In this document: piece after piece, positions 6,711 through 13,748 of the stretch
How the letters are laid out: each line of letters starts with the position of its first letter
Numbering within the stretch: position 1 is the stretch's first letter
Origin: Candidatus Saccharimonadota bacterium
Lineage (GTDB): Bacteria; Patescibacteriota; Saccharimonadia; Saccharimonadales; SZUA-47
Reading direction: 5' to 3'
DNA: 19,452 nt
Assembly: GCA_017993025.1 (NCBI GenBank)
Contig: JAGONL010000011.1
Coordinates: 1-19,452, forward strand
Made by a program: the position numbers and the translations under genes
The notes under the pieces: model-generated
What the model saw: the letters and a program-made list of their open reading frames with translations, nothing else
Databases searched by the model: none
What the model was told of the DNA's origin: nothing

Positions 6711-6794
6711 GCGCGAGTGGTGGAATGGTAGACACGCTAGTCTTAGGAACTAGTGTCGCAAGACGTGGAGGTTCAAGTCCTCTCTCGCGCACCA
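6711..6794 (+). tRNA. tRNA-Leu (anticodon UAG), CCA encoded
   Basis: This 84-base gene folds as a class II tRNA. The acceptor GCGCGAG (6711-6717) pairs with CTCGCGC (6784-6790), followed by A and an encoded CCA. The anticodon stem CTAGT/ACTAG holds the loop CTTAGGA, giving anticodon UAG for CUA and other CUN leucine codons. A long variable arm (TGTCGCAAGACGT) is typical of tRNA-Leu, and the T arm has the standard TTCAAGT loop. A TATAAT box stands upstream and a terminator hairpin directly downstream. The last 21 bases are repeated 100 bases downstream. Confidence 0.95.
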
Positions 6795-6896
6795 ATCAAA
6801 ATGGAGTCCTTCAGGGCTCCTTTTTGATTGGTTATTTTGCACTTGCTAATGTTGCAGAGTGAGCAGTTTTAGGCAAGTCCTCTCTCGCGCACCAAT
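6774..6896 (+). repeat. 23-bp direct repeat of the tRNA-Leu 3' end, copies 100 bp apart
   Basis: Bases 6774-6796 and 6874-6896 are identical: CAAGTCC, TCTCTCGCGC, ACCAAT. The first copy is the T-arm 3' half, acceptor 3' strand and CCA of tRNA-Leu. The second has no tRNA body before it. A duplicated tRNA 3' end is what tyrosine-recombinase integration leaves as attL/attR, but it could also be the stump of a deleted second tRNA gene. Only about 77 bases lie between the copies, so no element remains. Confidence 0.75.
6803..6825 (+). terminator. terminator of tRNA-Leu
   Basis: GGAGTCC (6803-6809), loop TTCA and GGGCTCC (6814-6820) form a 7-bp stem with one G-T pair, followed by five T residues. 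The flanks extend it: ACCAATCAAAA before pairs with TTTTTGATTGGT after. It starts 8 bases after the tRNA CCA. Confidence 0.85.
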
Positions 6897-6903
6897 TCAA
6901 GAA

Positions 6904-6922
6904 GCCCCATCAGGGGCTTTTT
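6904..6922 (+). terminator. second terminator behind the repeated tRNA 3' end
   Basis: GCCCC (6904-6908), ATCA and GGGGC (6913-6917) with five T residues form a compact plus-strand terminator. The minus strand side is less T-rich, so it serves the alpha/beta hydrolase gene (stop at 6941) only weakly. Its place just behind a tRNA 3' end copy suggests it once ended a second tRNA transcript. Confidence 0.7.
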
Positions 6923-6940
6923 AAATTTAGATTTTATTTA

Positions 6941-7888
6941 CTAACCAGCAATAGTTTCCGGTATATAATAGCTACTCATCTGTGATAGGTTAATCACATT
7001 AGAAGGATTTTCATATAGCTCGTATGACATATTTACCAAAGCCTCTGCGACTGGCTTAGGCTCAATCATGAACGTTGTATGTATGCCCGGAAACACAACA
7101 GCGCTTGGGTCTTGTAATGCGTCTACAGCACCTTCAACAATATCTTGATCATGAAATATGTGCCCGACGGCAACACCGCCCAATCTCAATGCCTCTATTT
7201 CATCTTGTAAACCAATACTCTTTAAATATTCAATCTCTCCAAGCAAATATGGTAATTCTAGTACTAATCTTGGATTCTTTAAATAATCTTTTATTAACCT
7301 ATATTTCTCGTAACAGCTTAAACTTGCTAATGCCGGTAAGCAGTGCGCGCCCAAATCAATTAGTCCTTTAAGCGGAACCCCTTCGTATTCAAGACTTTCG
7401 TATACACCTGGTGCATTAATCGTAGCAACAGCAATTTTTGGCTGTTCAGCATGAGATTCTGTATTCAACATCTTTTTCCCAGAATCGATAGCCGTTACCG
7501 CACCTTGTGATTGTCCACCAAGCAATACAAATCTTGCACCCGTCAACGCTACAGCTTTTTCCGTACCTCTGCGCATACTATGCATACGCTGTTGTCTAGC
7601 TCTACTTTCTTCTGCAGGTGACGTTAAAATTCTTACAGACTCATACAAGTTAAAAGGCCTAAGTGTCCCAATGGTAGCAACTGAAATTTTACCATGCGTC
7701 AAGTCAAGTATTGCTTCTCTAAGTGGTTTTAAGGAAAGCGACCCAGCGTCTCCAAGTCCTCCTTTTAGTGTAATAAGTGGATTTTTACTTGATTTTGGCG
7801 CTTTATATATGTCTAATTCAAACCCACAACGCCCCCAATCTGCGTCTTGTGTTTTGTCAAATATATACGGAAGAGTTTTAGTAGGCAT
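6941..7888 (-). CDS. alpha/beta-hydrolase-fold protein (putative lipase/esterase)
   Basis: A 315-residue protein with the hallmarks of an alpha/beta hydrolase. The nucleophile elbow is GGQSQGA with Ser127, candidate acids are Asp247 or Asp249 in HDQDIVEG, and the candidate base is His270 in GIHTTFM. An early LKGGLGDAGS stretch could supply the oxyanion hole. The middle (about 165-225) is helical and probably forms a lid. There is no signal peptide or membrane helix, so it should act in the cytoplasm unless exported by another route. The substrate cannot be read from sequence; lipid or small-ester hydrolysis is inference. AAAAGGT stands 8 bases before ATG 7888. It precedes the duplicated tRNA end and lies behind rsmD on the same strand. 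Confidence 0.72.
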   Translation of the reverse strand: MPTKTLPYIFDKTQDADWGRCGFELDIYKAPKSSKNPLITLKGGLGDAGSLSLKPLREAILDLTHGKISVATIGTLRPFNLYESVRILTSPAEESRARQQRMHSMRRGTEKAVALTGARFVLLGGQSQGAVTAIDSGKKMLNTESHAEQPKIAVATINAPGVYESLEYEGVPLKGLIDLGAHCLPALASLSCYEKYRLIKDYLKNPRLVLELPYLLGEIEYLKSIGLQDEIEALRLGGVAVGHIFHDQDIVEGAVDALQDPSAVVFPGIHTTFMIEPKPVAEALVNMSYELYENPSNVINLSQMSSYYIPETIAG

Positions 7889-7980
7889 AAGAAATTACCT
7901 TTTCTAAACTCAGCATACTCTTCTTCATATATAAATAATAGTAATAAACTTTAGCGTTTAAAATAACAGATACAAGAGTT

Positions 7981-8505
7981 CTATTTCTTACGGTAAAAGA
8001 CTAGCTTTGCATTACCGTAGCGCTTTTCATCAATCTTCTTAAAACCTTTAAAATCAATATGCTCTGCCGGCGGTAGTGATAACACGTATAATCCACCTTT
8101 TTTAACATATTGTGCGCACGTTTCTATGGCGTTCATACCTATTGCGTCATAAGGTGGGTCAGCTAATACAAGGTCAAACATAACTTCTTGGTTTTTTAAC
8201 CATGATTTTACATTGGCTCTATGCACAGACATTCTAGATTCGTCAGTTATCAAATCACGATTTTCTTGTAATACATCAAAGGCGTCACTGTTAATTTCTA
8301 CTGCGTAGACTTTTTCTGCACCTCGACTTAGTGCCTCAACACCAACGGCACCGGTCCCAGCAAAAGCGTCTAGTACAACTAATCCAGTTATATCACCTAG
8401 TGAATTAAACAAAGCGCCTCGTATTTTCTCGCTCATTGGGTGAGTTGCACGACTATTAGCGTTCTTCAAAATTCTACTTTTAAATTCTCCAGCTACTATA
8501 CGCAT
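7981..8505 (-). CDS. rsmD: 16S rRNA (guanine-966-N2)-methyltransferase
   Basis: RsmD transfers methyl from S-adenosylmethionine to N2 of G966 of 16S rRNA in the small-subunit precursor. The visible 174 residues match family length. It opens with MRIVAGEFKSRIL, contains HPMSEKIRGALFNSLG and the SAM loop LDAFAGTGAVGVEALSRGA, then VEIN, and carries the catalytic DPPY in LVLADPPYDAI. The frame is open to a TTG at 8520, but ATG at 8505 gives the canonical beginning. That ATG lies in the 3' arm of a perfect 11-bp hairpin, and an array of heptad repeats precedes it. The zinc phospholipase C-like gene lies upstream on the same strand with a gap of 79 bases. Confidence 0.94.
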   Translation of the reverse strand: MRIVAGEFKSRILKNANSRATHPMSEKIRGALFNSLGDITGLVVLDAFAGTGAVGVEALSRGAEKVYAVEINSDAFDVLQENRDLITDESRMSVHRANVKSWLKNQEVMFDLVLADPPYDAIGMNAIETCAQYVKKGGLYVLSLPPAEHIDFKGFKKIDEKRYGNAKLVFYRKK

Positions 8506-8527
8506 AATTGCACCCAGCAATTATGCG
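8501..8527 (-). promoter_or_regulatory. hairpin enclosing the rsmD start codon
   Basis: CGCATAATTGC (8501-8511) and GCAATTATGCG (8517-8527) form a perfect 11-bp inverted repeat with a 5-base loop. In the mRNA the rsmD ATG is inside the 3' arm, so the start codon would be base-paired. It has no T-run and is not a terminator. A translational control hairpin or a protein operator are both possible. Confidence 0.6.
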
Positions 8528-8528
8528 A

Positions 8529-8563
8529 GTCGAAAGTTAAAGGTCGAAAGTTAAAGGTCGAAA
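8529..8563 (-). repeat. five 7-bp tandem repeats upstream of rsmD
   Basis: The plus strand reads GTCGAAA and GTTAAAG alternately, five heptads in all (two perfect 14-bp units plus one more GTCGAAA). The array fills most of the 79-bp gap between the phospholipase C-like gene and rsmD and abuts the start-codon hairpin. Its period equals that of the array before clpP but the sequence differs. Confidence 0.85.
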
Positions 8564-8584
8564 AAAATGCAGAAATATGAAATC

Positions 8585-9409
8585 TCATCTTTTGCCCTTT
8601 AGTATCCCAGCGTCACGGATAGCGCTATACCAAACAAGACAAACGGTTTTAGCCATAATAGGGCCTAAGTGGTTCCGCACATCGCGCGACAATTTAACAG
8701 ACCAGCCATTGTCGTTGAATCTGTCATACATATCTAGAAGTGCAATTTCTCTAGCCGCTCTTTTAAAAACTTCCTGATAGCCTATTTCTATCATTGTATT
8801 AATATCGCTGTCTGATGGCTTTGCTGTTTTCATCTTAATCGGCGCTAACAAAAACCCAGCACCAATTTCAAAAAGTCCATGCATGCTCAGCAAGCCACCG
8901 ACACCGTACATTGCCCAGTTGCTTTTTAATTTGTCACTAACCGTAACTCCCGGCATAAAAACTTTACTTTTTATAGAATCACGTGTGTCTAAGCTATCTC
9001 CGCCTCGTATTTCAATAAGTTTTTCTTCGTAAGGAAAATGGTGTGCAGGTGTCAGGCCGTCTACCATGGTGTGTGCCAGCCAGGCTGCGTCAAATGCTGC
9101 ACGCTCAGGAGAACCTTTCTTTAACTGTTTAACTAACTCATTATAATGCCCCTCCATAATTTCTATGAGTTGTGTGTCGTCAACATCAAAAGGGTCATAA
9201 AAGTGCCAAGGCTCGTCTTTAGCCGGACTTTTACTTTTTATACCATCCGGGCCGTTTTTTCCTTCAAAATGCAGAATATCTCTAATTGCTGGAAATCTAT
9301 TAGTGTCATCTGTAATTTCTGACACAAATTTACGAGCAACTCTATCAATCTTCTGATGAGCGCCTATAACTGAGCCTGAAAAATTAGTAAGTGTTGTACC
9401 GGACCACAT
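8585..9409 (-). CDS. zinc phospholipase C / P1-nuclease-like protein
   Basis: A 274-residue, largely helical protein. Its histidine and aspartate pattern resembles the zinc-dependent phospholipase C/S1-P1 nuclease superfamily. The pattern includes GAHQKID near the amino terminus, ILHFEGKNGPDG, EPWHFYDP, and AAWLAHTMVDGLTPAHHFP, which corresponds to the HxxxD...H zinc cluster. The ATG at 9409 gives an opening Met-Trp. Trp1 in this superfamily is a zinc ligand after processing, but no signal peptide is present, so that parallel is speculative. The frame is open to TTG 9433; neither start has a good ribosome binding site. The substrate is not known. It may form a unit with rsmD downstream. Family call moderate, gene secure. 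Confidence 0.65.
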   Translation of the reverse strand: MWSGTTLTNFSGSVIGAHQKIDRVARKFVSEITDDTNRFPAIRDILHFEGKNGPDGIKSKSPAKDEPWHFYDPFDVDDTQLIEIMEGHYNELVKQLKKGSPERAAFDAAWLAHTMVDGLTPAHHFPYEEKLIEIRGGDSLDTRDSIKSKVFMPGVTVSDKLKSNWAMYGVGGLLSMHGLFEIGAGFLLAPIKMKTAKPSDSDINTMIEIGYQEVFKRAAREIALLDMYDRFNDNGWSVKLSRDVRNHLGPIMAKTVCLVWYSAIRDAGILKGKR

Positions 9410-9457
9410 AGTAATCGCTTCGCTTTCGGACAAAACTAAAGTTTTTTCCGACGCGCG

Positions 9458-9483
9458 GGACAGTCGAATAAATCGCCTGTTCC
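9458..9483 (-). other. imperfect inverted repeat between recG and the phospholipase-like gene
   Basis: GGA-CAG-T-CGA, loop ATAAA, TCG-C-CTG-T-TCC forms a nine-pair stem with one mismatch and one bulge. There is no T-run, so it is a poor terminator. It is the only structure visible in the 122-bp gap between recG and the next start; no convincing promoter was found there. Confidence 0.25.
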
Positions 9484-9531
9484 GGCTGCCTTTTTCCTTT
9501 CTGCTACAAGCTGGTTAAGACTAAATAAAAA

Positions 9532-11538
9532 TCAATTTAAATTTGTAATTGTGCGCAAACTATCTACGCGTGCTTTCAACTGTGGATATTGTACCAGTTT
9601 TTCGCCTTTTTTCATAAAGTCGCGGGCTGATTGTCTGGCCTCAGCAATCAATTTTGTATCTGTTATTTTGGCTACTCTCAAGTCTAGTGCGCCGTGTTGC
9701 ATTGTGCCGTATATCGCACCAGGTCCGCGCATATCTAAATCATAATCTGCAAGCTTAAATCCATCATTTTCCTGCTCTATTACCTGCAAGCGTTTAGGAA
9801 TATTACCATTTTCTGTCATAACTAAATAGCTTGCTCCGCTATGTTCGCCCCGTCCTATCCTTCCGCGCAATTGGTGTAATTGTGCTAATCCAAACCTATC
9901 TGCGCCTTCAATAATCATCGCGCTAGCGTTAGGAATATCGACACCTACTTCAATTACAGTCGTAGAAACTAGAATCTGAATTTTATTTTCTACAAATTCT
10001 TGCATAATCTCTTCTTTTTCATCAGACTTCATTTTTCCGTGGAGAATAGCAACGCTATATCCTTTTAGCCATGTTTTTGTCTGTTTCGAGATGTTCTCCA
10101 CACTCAAACTCCTAGCTGGCTTTTCGTCCTCAGCAATCAAAGGACAAACTATAAAAACCTGCCTCCCACGGTCAAGAAGACTGCTTGCCAGCGATTTGTA
10201 TAGGGACTCTCTTTGTTCTGGTTGAATTATTTTTGTGCTCACTGGTTGTCGATTTTGGGGCTTTTCAACCAAGATAGATACATCCATCTCTCCGTACAGC
10301 GTCAGCGCAATACTACGCGGTATCGGAGTAGCTGTCATATTCAACACATGAGGCATTACTTTTGCTTTAGCTTGTAGTTTTTTTCTTTGTTCTACACCAA
10401 ATCGATGTTGCTCATCAATAATTATTAGCCCAAGATTGCTAAATTTAATATCCTTCTGAATCAAGGCATGAGTTCCTACAACAATCAGTGCATCATCAAG
10501 ATTTTGAGATTCTTTTTTCTTAGTGTTGGCCGTAACTAATACTATTTTATTTTGCATATAATCTGGCAGTAGAGTCTTTAGGGTCTGATAGTGTTGATTT
10601 GCCAGTAACTGAGTAGGCGCCATCAACACCGACTGATTTCCACTATAGGCAGCATTAACCATAGCAATAGACGCCACGGCAGTCTTGCCAGAACCAACGT
10701 CACCTTCCAGTAGCCTGTTCATGGGTGTCCCAGAAGTCATGTCTTGCAGAATTTCCCAAGAAGCTTTTCGTTGGTCGTCCGTAAGCTTAAATGGCAGACT
10801 ATTAACAAAATCTACGGTCTTATCTTTAGAGAAAGGTATGTGCAATGATTTCTGTTTTGCAAAATCTGCGCGGTTCAGCTCGCTTGCTAGACTCATCTCA
10901 AAAACTTCTTCAAAACCTATTCGTTTGCGAGCAAGTTCAATTGATTCTTCGCTCTCCGGAAAATGCATGCTAAATAGTGCCGTTTTTCTATCTACAAAGC
11001 CTTTGTCGGCTATTAACCATCCTGGCAAAGTCTCAGTAACAAGTACGTGGTTAAACGCTTCTTTAGTAAATTTTCTTAGCTGGTTGCCACTTAAACCTTT
11101 AGTTAACTTATATTGTGGTACAAGTCGTGCAGTATTAAGAGGAAACCCATTAACTAGTTCACATGCTGGATTTGAAATTACAATATATCTAAAGTTTTGG
11201 GCGAAATCACCTGACACATAGTATTCTTCACCAATTTTAAGGCTAGTTGCGCGGTAAGGCTGGTTAAACCACATTACGCGTACACTTCCTGTTTCATCAC
11301 TTGCTAGAGCTTCTGTGATATGTAGACCTTTTTTAGAATATCGCTTACTTACAGAACTAAATTTAACTTTTAGTGTCACCGGCCCTGGTTTTATCTCTCG
11401 TACCTTAACAACCTTAGAATAATCATCATATCTACGTGGAATATTATTGACTAGATCCTCAGGCGTACTCAACCCTAGCTTGCTAAGAAGTAAAGCTGAA
11501 CTCTCCCCAACTCCTTTTAGATATCGCATATCAGTCAT
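9532..11538 (-). CDS. recG: ATP-dependent DNA helicase RecG
   Basis: RecG is a superfamily 2 DNA translocase that remodels stalled replication forks, R-loops and Holliday junctions. From ATG at 11538 it is 668 residues, typical length. An amino-terminal wedge/OB-fold domain (to about 240) begins with YLKGVGESSALLL. The Walker A is GDVGSGKT (about 279-286), the Walker B box DEQH is near 375, then MTATPIPRS. Motifs V and VI are STTVIEVGVDIPNA and HQLRGRIGRG, followed by the carboxy-terminal RecG hook (GFKLADYDLDMRGPG). The frame is open to TTG at 11559, but CATACT ends exactly 6 bases before the ATG at 11538, consistent with a leaderless start. It follows the methyltransferase gene closely. Confidence 0.96.
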   Translation of the reverse strand: MTDMRYLKGVGESSALLLSKLGLSTPEDLVNNIPRRYDDYSKVVKVREIKPGPVTLKVKFSSVSKRYSKKGLHITEALASDETGSVRVMWFNQPYRATSLKIGEEYYVSGDFAQNFRYIVISNPACELVNGFPLNTARLVPQYKLTKGLSGNQLRKFTKEAFNHVLVTETLPGWLIADKGFVDRKTALFSMHFPESEESIELARKRIGFEEVFEMSLASELNRADFAKQKSLHIPFSKDKTVDFVNSLPFKLTDDQRKASWEILQDMTSGTPMNRLLEGDVGSGKTAVASIAMVNAAYSGNQSVLMAPTQLLANQHYQTLKTLLPDYMQNKIVLVTANTKKKESQNLDDALIVVGTHALIQKDIKFSNLGLIIIDEQHRFGVEQRKKLQAKAKVMPHVLNMTATPIPRSIALTLYGEMDVSILVEKPQNRQPVSTKIIQPEQRESLYKSLASSLLDRGRQVFIVCPLIAEDEKPARSLSVENISKQTKTWLKGYSVAILHGKMKSDEKEEIMQEFVENKIQILVSTTVIEVGVDIPNASAMIIEGADRFGLAQLHQLRGRIGRGEHSGASYLVMTENGNIPKRLQVIEQENDGFKLADYDLDMRGPGAIYGTMQHGALDLRVAKITDTKLIAEARQSARDFMKKGEKLVQYPQLKARVDSLRTITNLN

Positions 11539-11581
11539 AGTTTTAGTATGACACAACAATCAAACAACTTCTCTTTGGCTA

Positions 11582-12346
11582 CTAAACTTTTCTAAGTAGA
11601 AATACAGTTGATGGGCCAAAGTAGGCGTGAGCTAACGGCAATTGGGTTGCTTTTTCTAGTGCTAGAAGTGGTTTTTTGCCTAATGTTTTCTTTAAAGTCG
11701 TGGAGCGGAAGTTAGATGCTGATAGAACTTTTTCAAGTTTAAATCCAGCTTGAGCAAGCTGTTTCTTGACTGTCTTAGGGTTGTGATTAACAAACGGGAT
11801 TTCGTCAGCTCGTTGATTTTCTGCACTCCTGATATCTACTGGGTCTAGCGGCATTTTCTGTAGTTTAACTAAGTGCTTAATGCGGTTTTTAAAATGAGCA
11901 TTGTTAGCAAATTCTAGTAGGAAGTAGCCATCTTTTTTTAAAACTCTGTTTATTTCCTCAAAAGCTGGCATCGGATCAGGTAGATGATGAAGAACCCTTA
12001 CGACTAACACTAGGTCTACCTCACCATCCTTAAAAGGCAAAGCTTCTGCCTGAGCTAATTTCGAAATTACAGATGGTTTATCTTTTAGATAGTCTTTTGC
12101 TATATCTAGTTGTTGTTGTGATGGTTCCGCTAGCGTTACCTCATCTGCAAATTTACGTAAAAATACTGACAAGCGCCCATATCCTCCACCGACGTCGACA
12201 GCTTTTTTAAATTTCTTACCTTTAAGCATCCGCGATATCGCTAGCTCCTCAGAAGCATGTTCGTATTCTCTACCATCCCAATACTTTAGATAGTTGTGTT
12301 TAGGGTCATTATATTGATCTGCTTTGTTTAGTTTTTTCGTAGGCAT
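11582..12346 (-). CDS. class I SAM-dependent methyltransferase
   Basis: A 254-residue methyltransferase of the UbiE/type-11 kind. The SAM-binding motif I is AVDVGGGYGRLS, the acidic residue after the second strand is in TLAEPSQQQ, motif II is EALPFKDGEVDLVLVV, and motif III is INRVLKKDGYFLLEF after LHHLPDP. About 90 residues follow and probably shape the substrate site. The substrate cannot be deduced; quinone synthesis genes are absent from the window, so a UbiE function is not supported. The start ATG at 12346 has TACACT ending 10 bases before it and no Shine-Dalgarno. It lies between tyrS (22-base gap) and recG on the same strand. Confidence 0.85.
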   Translation of the reverse strand: MPTKKLNKADQYNDPKHNYLKYWDGREYEHASEELAISRMLKGKKFKKAVDVGGGYGRLSVFLRKFADEVTLAEPSQQQLDIAKDYLKDKPSVISKLAQAEALPFKDGEVDLVLVVRVLHHLPDPMPAFEEINRVLKKDGYFLLEFANNAHFKNRIKHLVKLQKMPLDPVDIRSAENQRADEIPFVNHNPKTVKKQLAQAGFKLEKVLSASNFRSTTLKKTLGKKPLLALEKATQLPLAHAYFGPSTVFLLRKV

Positions 12347-12356
12347 AATGCGGTCT

Positions 12357-12362
12357 AGTGTA
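12357..12362 (-). promoter_or_regulatory. candidate -10 box of the methyltransferase gene
   Basis: TACACT on the minus strand, preceded by TGC, ends 10 bases before the ATG at 12346. The same TGC-TACACT string stands before protein A. Transcription would start 3-4 bases before the start codon. No good -35 box was seen, as expected for an extended -10 promoter. Confidence 0.35.
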
Positions 12363-12368
12363 GCAGAT

Positions 12369-13616
12369 TTATTCTATTTCAAGCAATGCAGTTACGTTTT
12401 TACCACGACGTAATATCACAAATCCATCGATAACGTCACCAAGGTCTATTGTTGTTTTCTCTAGTGAAAGCTGACTACCGTTTATGTATATTGCTGATGC
12501 GTCCATGAACCTTCTAGCATTGCCTTTTGAGTCAGCTAGGCCAGTCTTAACCAAAACATCAAGCATATTATCACCAACCTTTACTATGAATGTTGGAAGT
12601 TCAGATTTTAATTCCTTGAAATCTTCTGACGACAACGTATCAAATGGTTCATCACCAAACAAAACTTCGCTGATTCTTCGTACAGACTCTGCTCTGTTCT
12701 GACCGTGAACTATTTTCGTGACTTCAAATGCTAGATGTTTCTGTGCCAGGCGGCTACTACGCATTTCGTTATGTGATTCTAGAATTTCGTCAATGGTTGG
12801 TTTGTCCATATCTGTGTAAATTTTTAAATATTCTCCAACACCTTCGTCGTCTGCGTTAATCCAAAATTGGTAAAATTTAAAAACAGAAGTTTTTTTATCG
12901 TCAAGCCATATGGCACCATCTTCCGTTTTGCCAAATTTTTTGCCTGTTGCTCGGTTAATAATTAGTGGCGTAGACCAAACGTGAGCCTCGCCTCCAGCTA
13001 TTCTGCGTATTAAATCAACTCCTGCGATTGAATTACCCCACTGGTCAGCTCCACAAATTTGTAGCGTAACCCCGTAATCTTTGTATAAATGCAGAAAATC
13101 GTAGCCTTGAATAAGAGAGTAGCTAAACTCTGCATAGCTAATACCAGCACCGTCTTCACCTAACCTAGACTGAACAAACTCACGACTTAGCATTATTCTC
13201 ATTGGTACGTGTTTGCCGACTGCGCGCAAAAATTCTAGATAATTTAAATCTTTAAACCAGTCATAGTTATCAACTACTTCAAACGTCATACCATTAAAAA
13301 CCTGATTATACTGTCCTGTAATTGCTTTTTTGTTTACCTGAATCTGTTCTAGAGTTAGCAGGTCTCTTTCTTGCGCTTTTCCGTCTGGGTCACCGATCAT
13401 CCCTGTAGCGCCGCCAACTAGTAGTACTGCATGGTGCCCATGTTTTATGAATGCTCTGGCCATCATACCGGCGGCTAAATTACCAATTTGCATAGAGTCA
13501 GCGCTTGGGTCTACCCCCCAATAAAAGCTTATTGGCTCACCATCAAGCGTAGTAATATCTTTAAGAGTGGTTTGATTTACAAAACCTCTCCAAACAAGTT
13601 CTTCTGATAAAGTCAT
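12369..13616 (-). CDS. tyrS: tyrosyl-tRNA synthetase
   Basis: Class I synthetase that activates tyrosine and charges tRNA-Tyr. The 415 residues are normal for the bacterial TyrS family. The Rossmann domain contains GVDPSADSMQIGN, VGGATGMIGDP and the tyrosine-site stretch LIQGYDF, then QICGADQWGNSIAG. The KMSKS equivalent is KFGKTEDG at 227-231. An S4 RNA-binding domain lies at about 345-415 (GNARRFMDASAIYING). The HIGH signature reads QIGN at 43-46, unusual for TyrS, where the first position is nearly always histidine. A TATAAT box ends 10 bases before ATG 13616. It diverges from the penicillin-binding protein gene. Confidence 0.96.
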   Translation of the reverse strand: MTLSEELVWRGFVNQTTLKDITTLDGEPISFYWGVDPSADSMQIGNLAAGMMARAFIKHGHHAVLLVGGATGMIGDPDGKAQERDLLTLEQIQVNKKAITGQYNQVFNGMTFEVVDNYDWFKDLNYLEFLRAVGKHVPMRIMLSREFVQSRLGEDGAGISYAEFSYSLIQGYDFLHLYKDYGVTLQICGADQWGNSIAGVDLIRRIAGGEAHVWSTPLIINRATGKKFGKTEDGAIWLDDKKTSVFKFYQFWINADDEGVGEYLKIYTDMDKPTIDEILESHNEMRSSRLAQKHLAFEVTKIVHGQNRAESVRRISEVLFGDEPFDTLSSEDFKELKSELPTFIVKVGDNMLDVLVKTGLADSKGNARRFMDASAIYINGSQLSLEKTTIDLGDVIDGFVILRRGKNVTALLEIE

Positions 13617-13626
13617 AATAACTTTA

Positions 13627-13632
13627 ATTATA
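13627..13632 (-). promoter_or_regulatory. candidate tyrS -10 box
   Basis: A perfect TATAAT on the minus strand ends 10 bases before the tyrS ATG, with a weak -35. A normal start site would leave a leader of only 3-4 bases, and no Shine-Dalgarno is present. Confidence 0.4.
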
Positions 13633-13708
13633 TAGGATTTTTAGCATTTTAAGAAGATAGTAGTTGTCTTTGGTTAAAAAGTTACATTTTCGGATAGACG
13701 GGTCTGTT

Positions 13709-13717
13709 TGCTATAAT
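13709..13717 (+). promoter_or_regulatory. extended -10 promoter of the penicillin-binding protein
   Basis: TGC directly followed by TATAAT (13712-13717) on the plus strand, 31 bases before the ATG at 13749. The -35 is weak, as usual for extended -10 promoters. A GGAG at 13731-13734 is the only ribosome-binding candidate but is 14 bases from the ATG, longer than ideal. This promoter and the tyrS promoter share the 132-bp divergent gap. Confidence 0.5.
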
Positions 13718-13748
13718 GGTATTGATTAATGGAGTTATTTAATTTAGT

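Noticed and set aside
6833..6894. A second complete tRNA gene
   Set aside because: Only the 3' half of the T arm and the acceptor 3' strand are present; no acceptor 5' strand, D arm or anticodon arm can be paired upstream.
10685..11221. 178-codon plus-strand open frame inside recG
   Set aside because: It is antisense to conserved RecG motifs, has no promoter or ribosome binding site and a low-complexity Ser/Leu-rich product.
11582..12346. ubiE/menaquinone methyltransferase
   Set aside because: Only generic SAM motifs are visible, and no quinone pathway gene is nearby, so a specific name is not justified.
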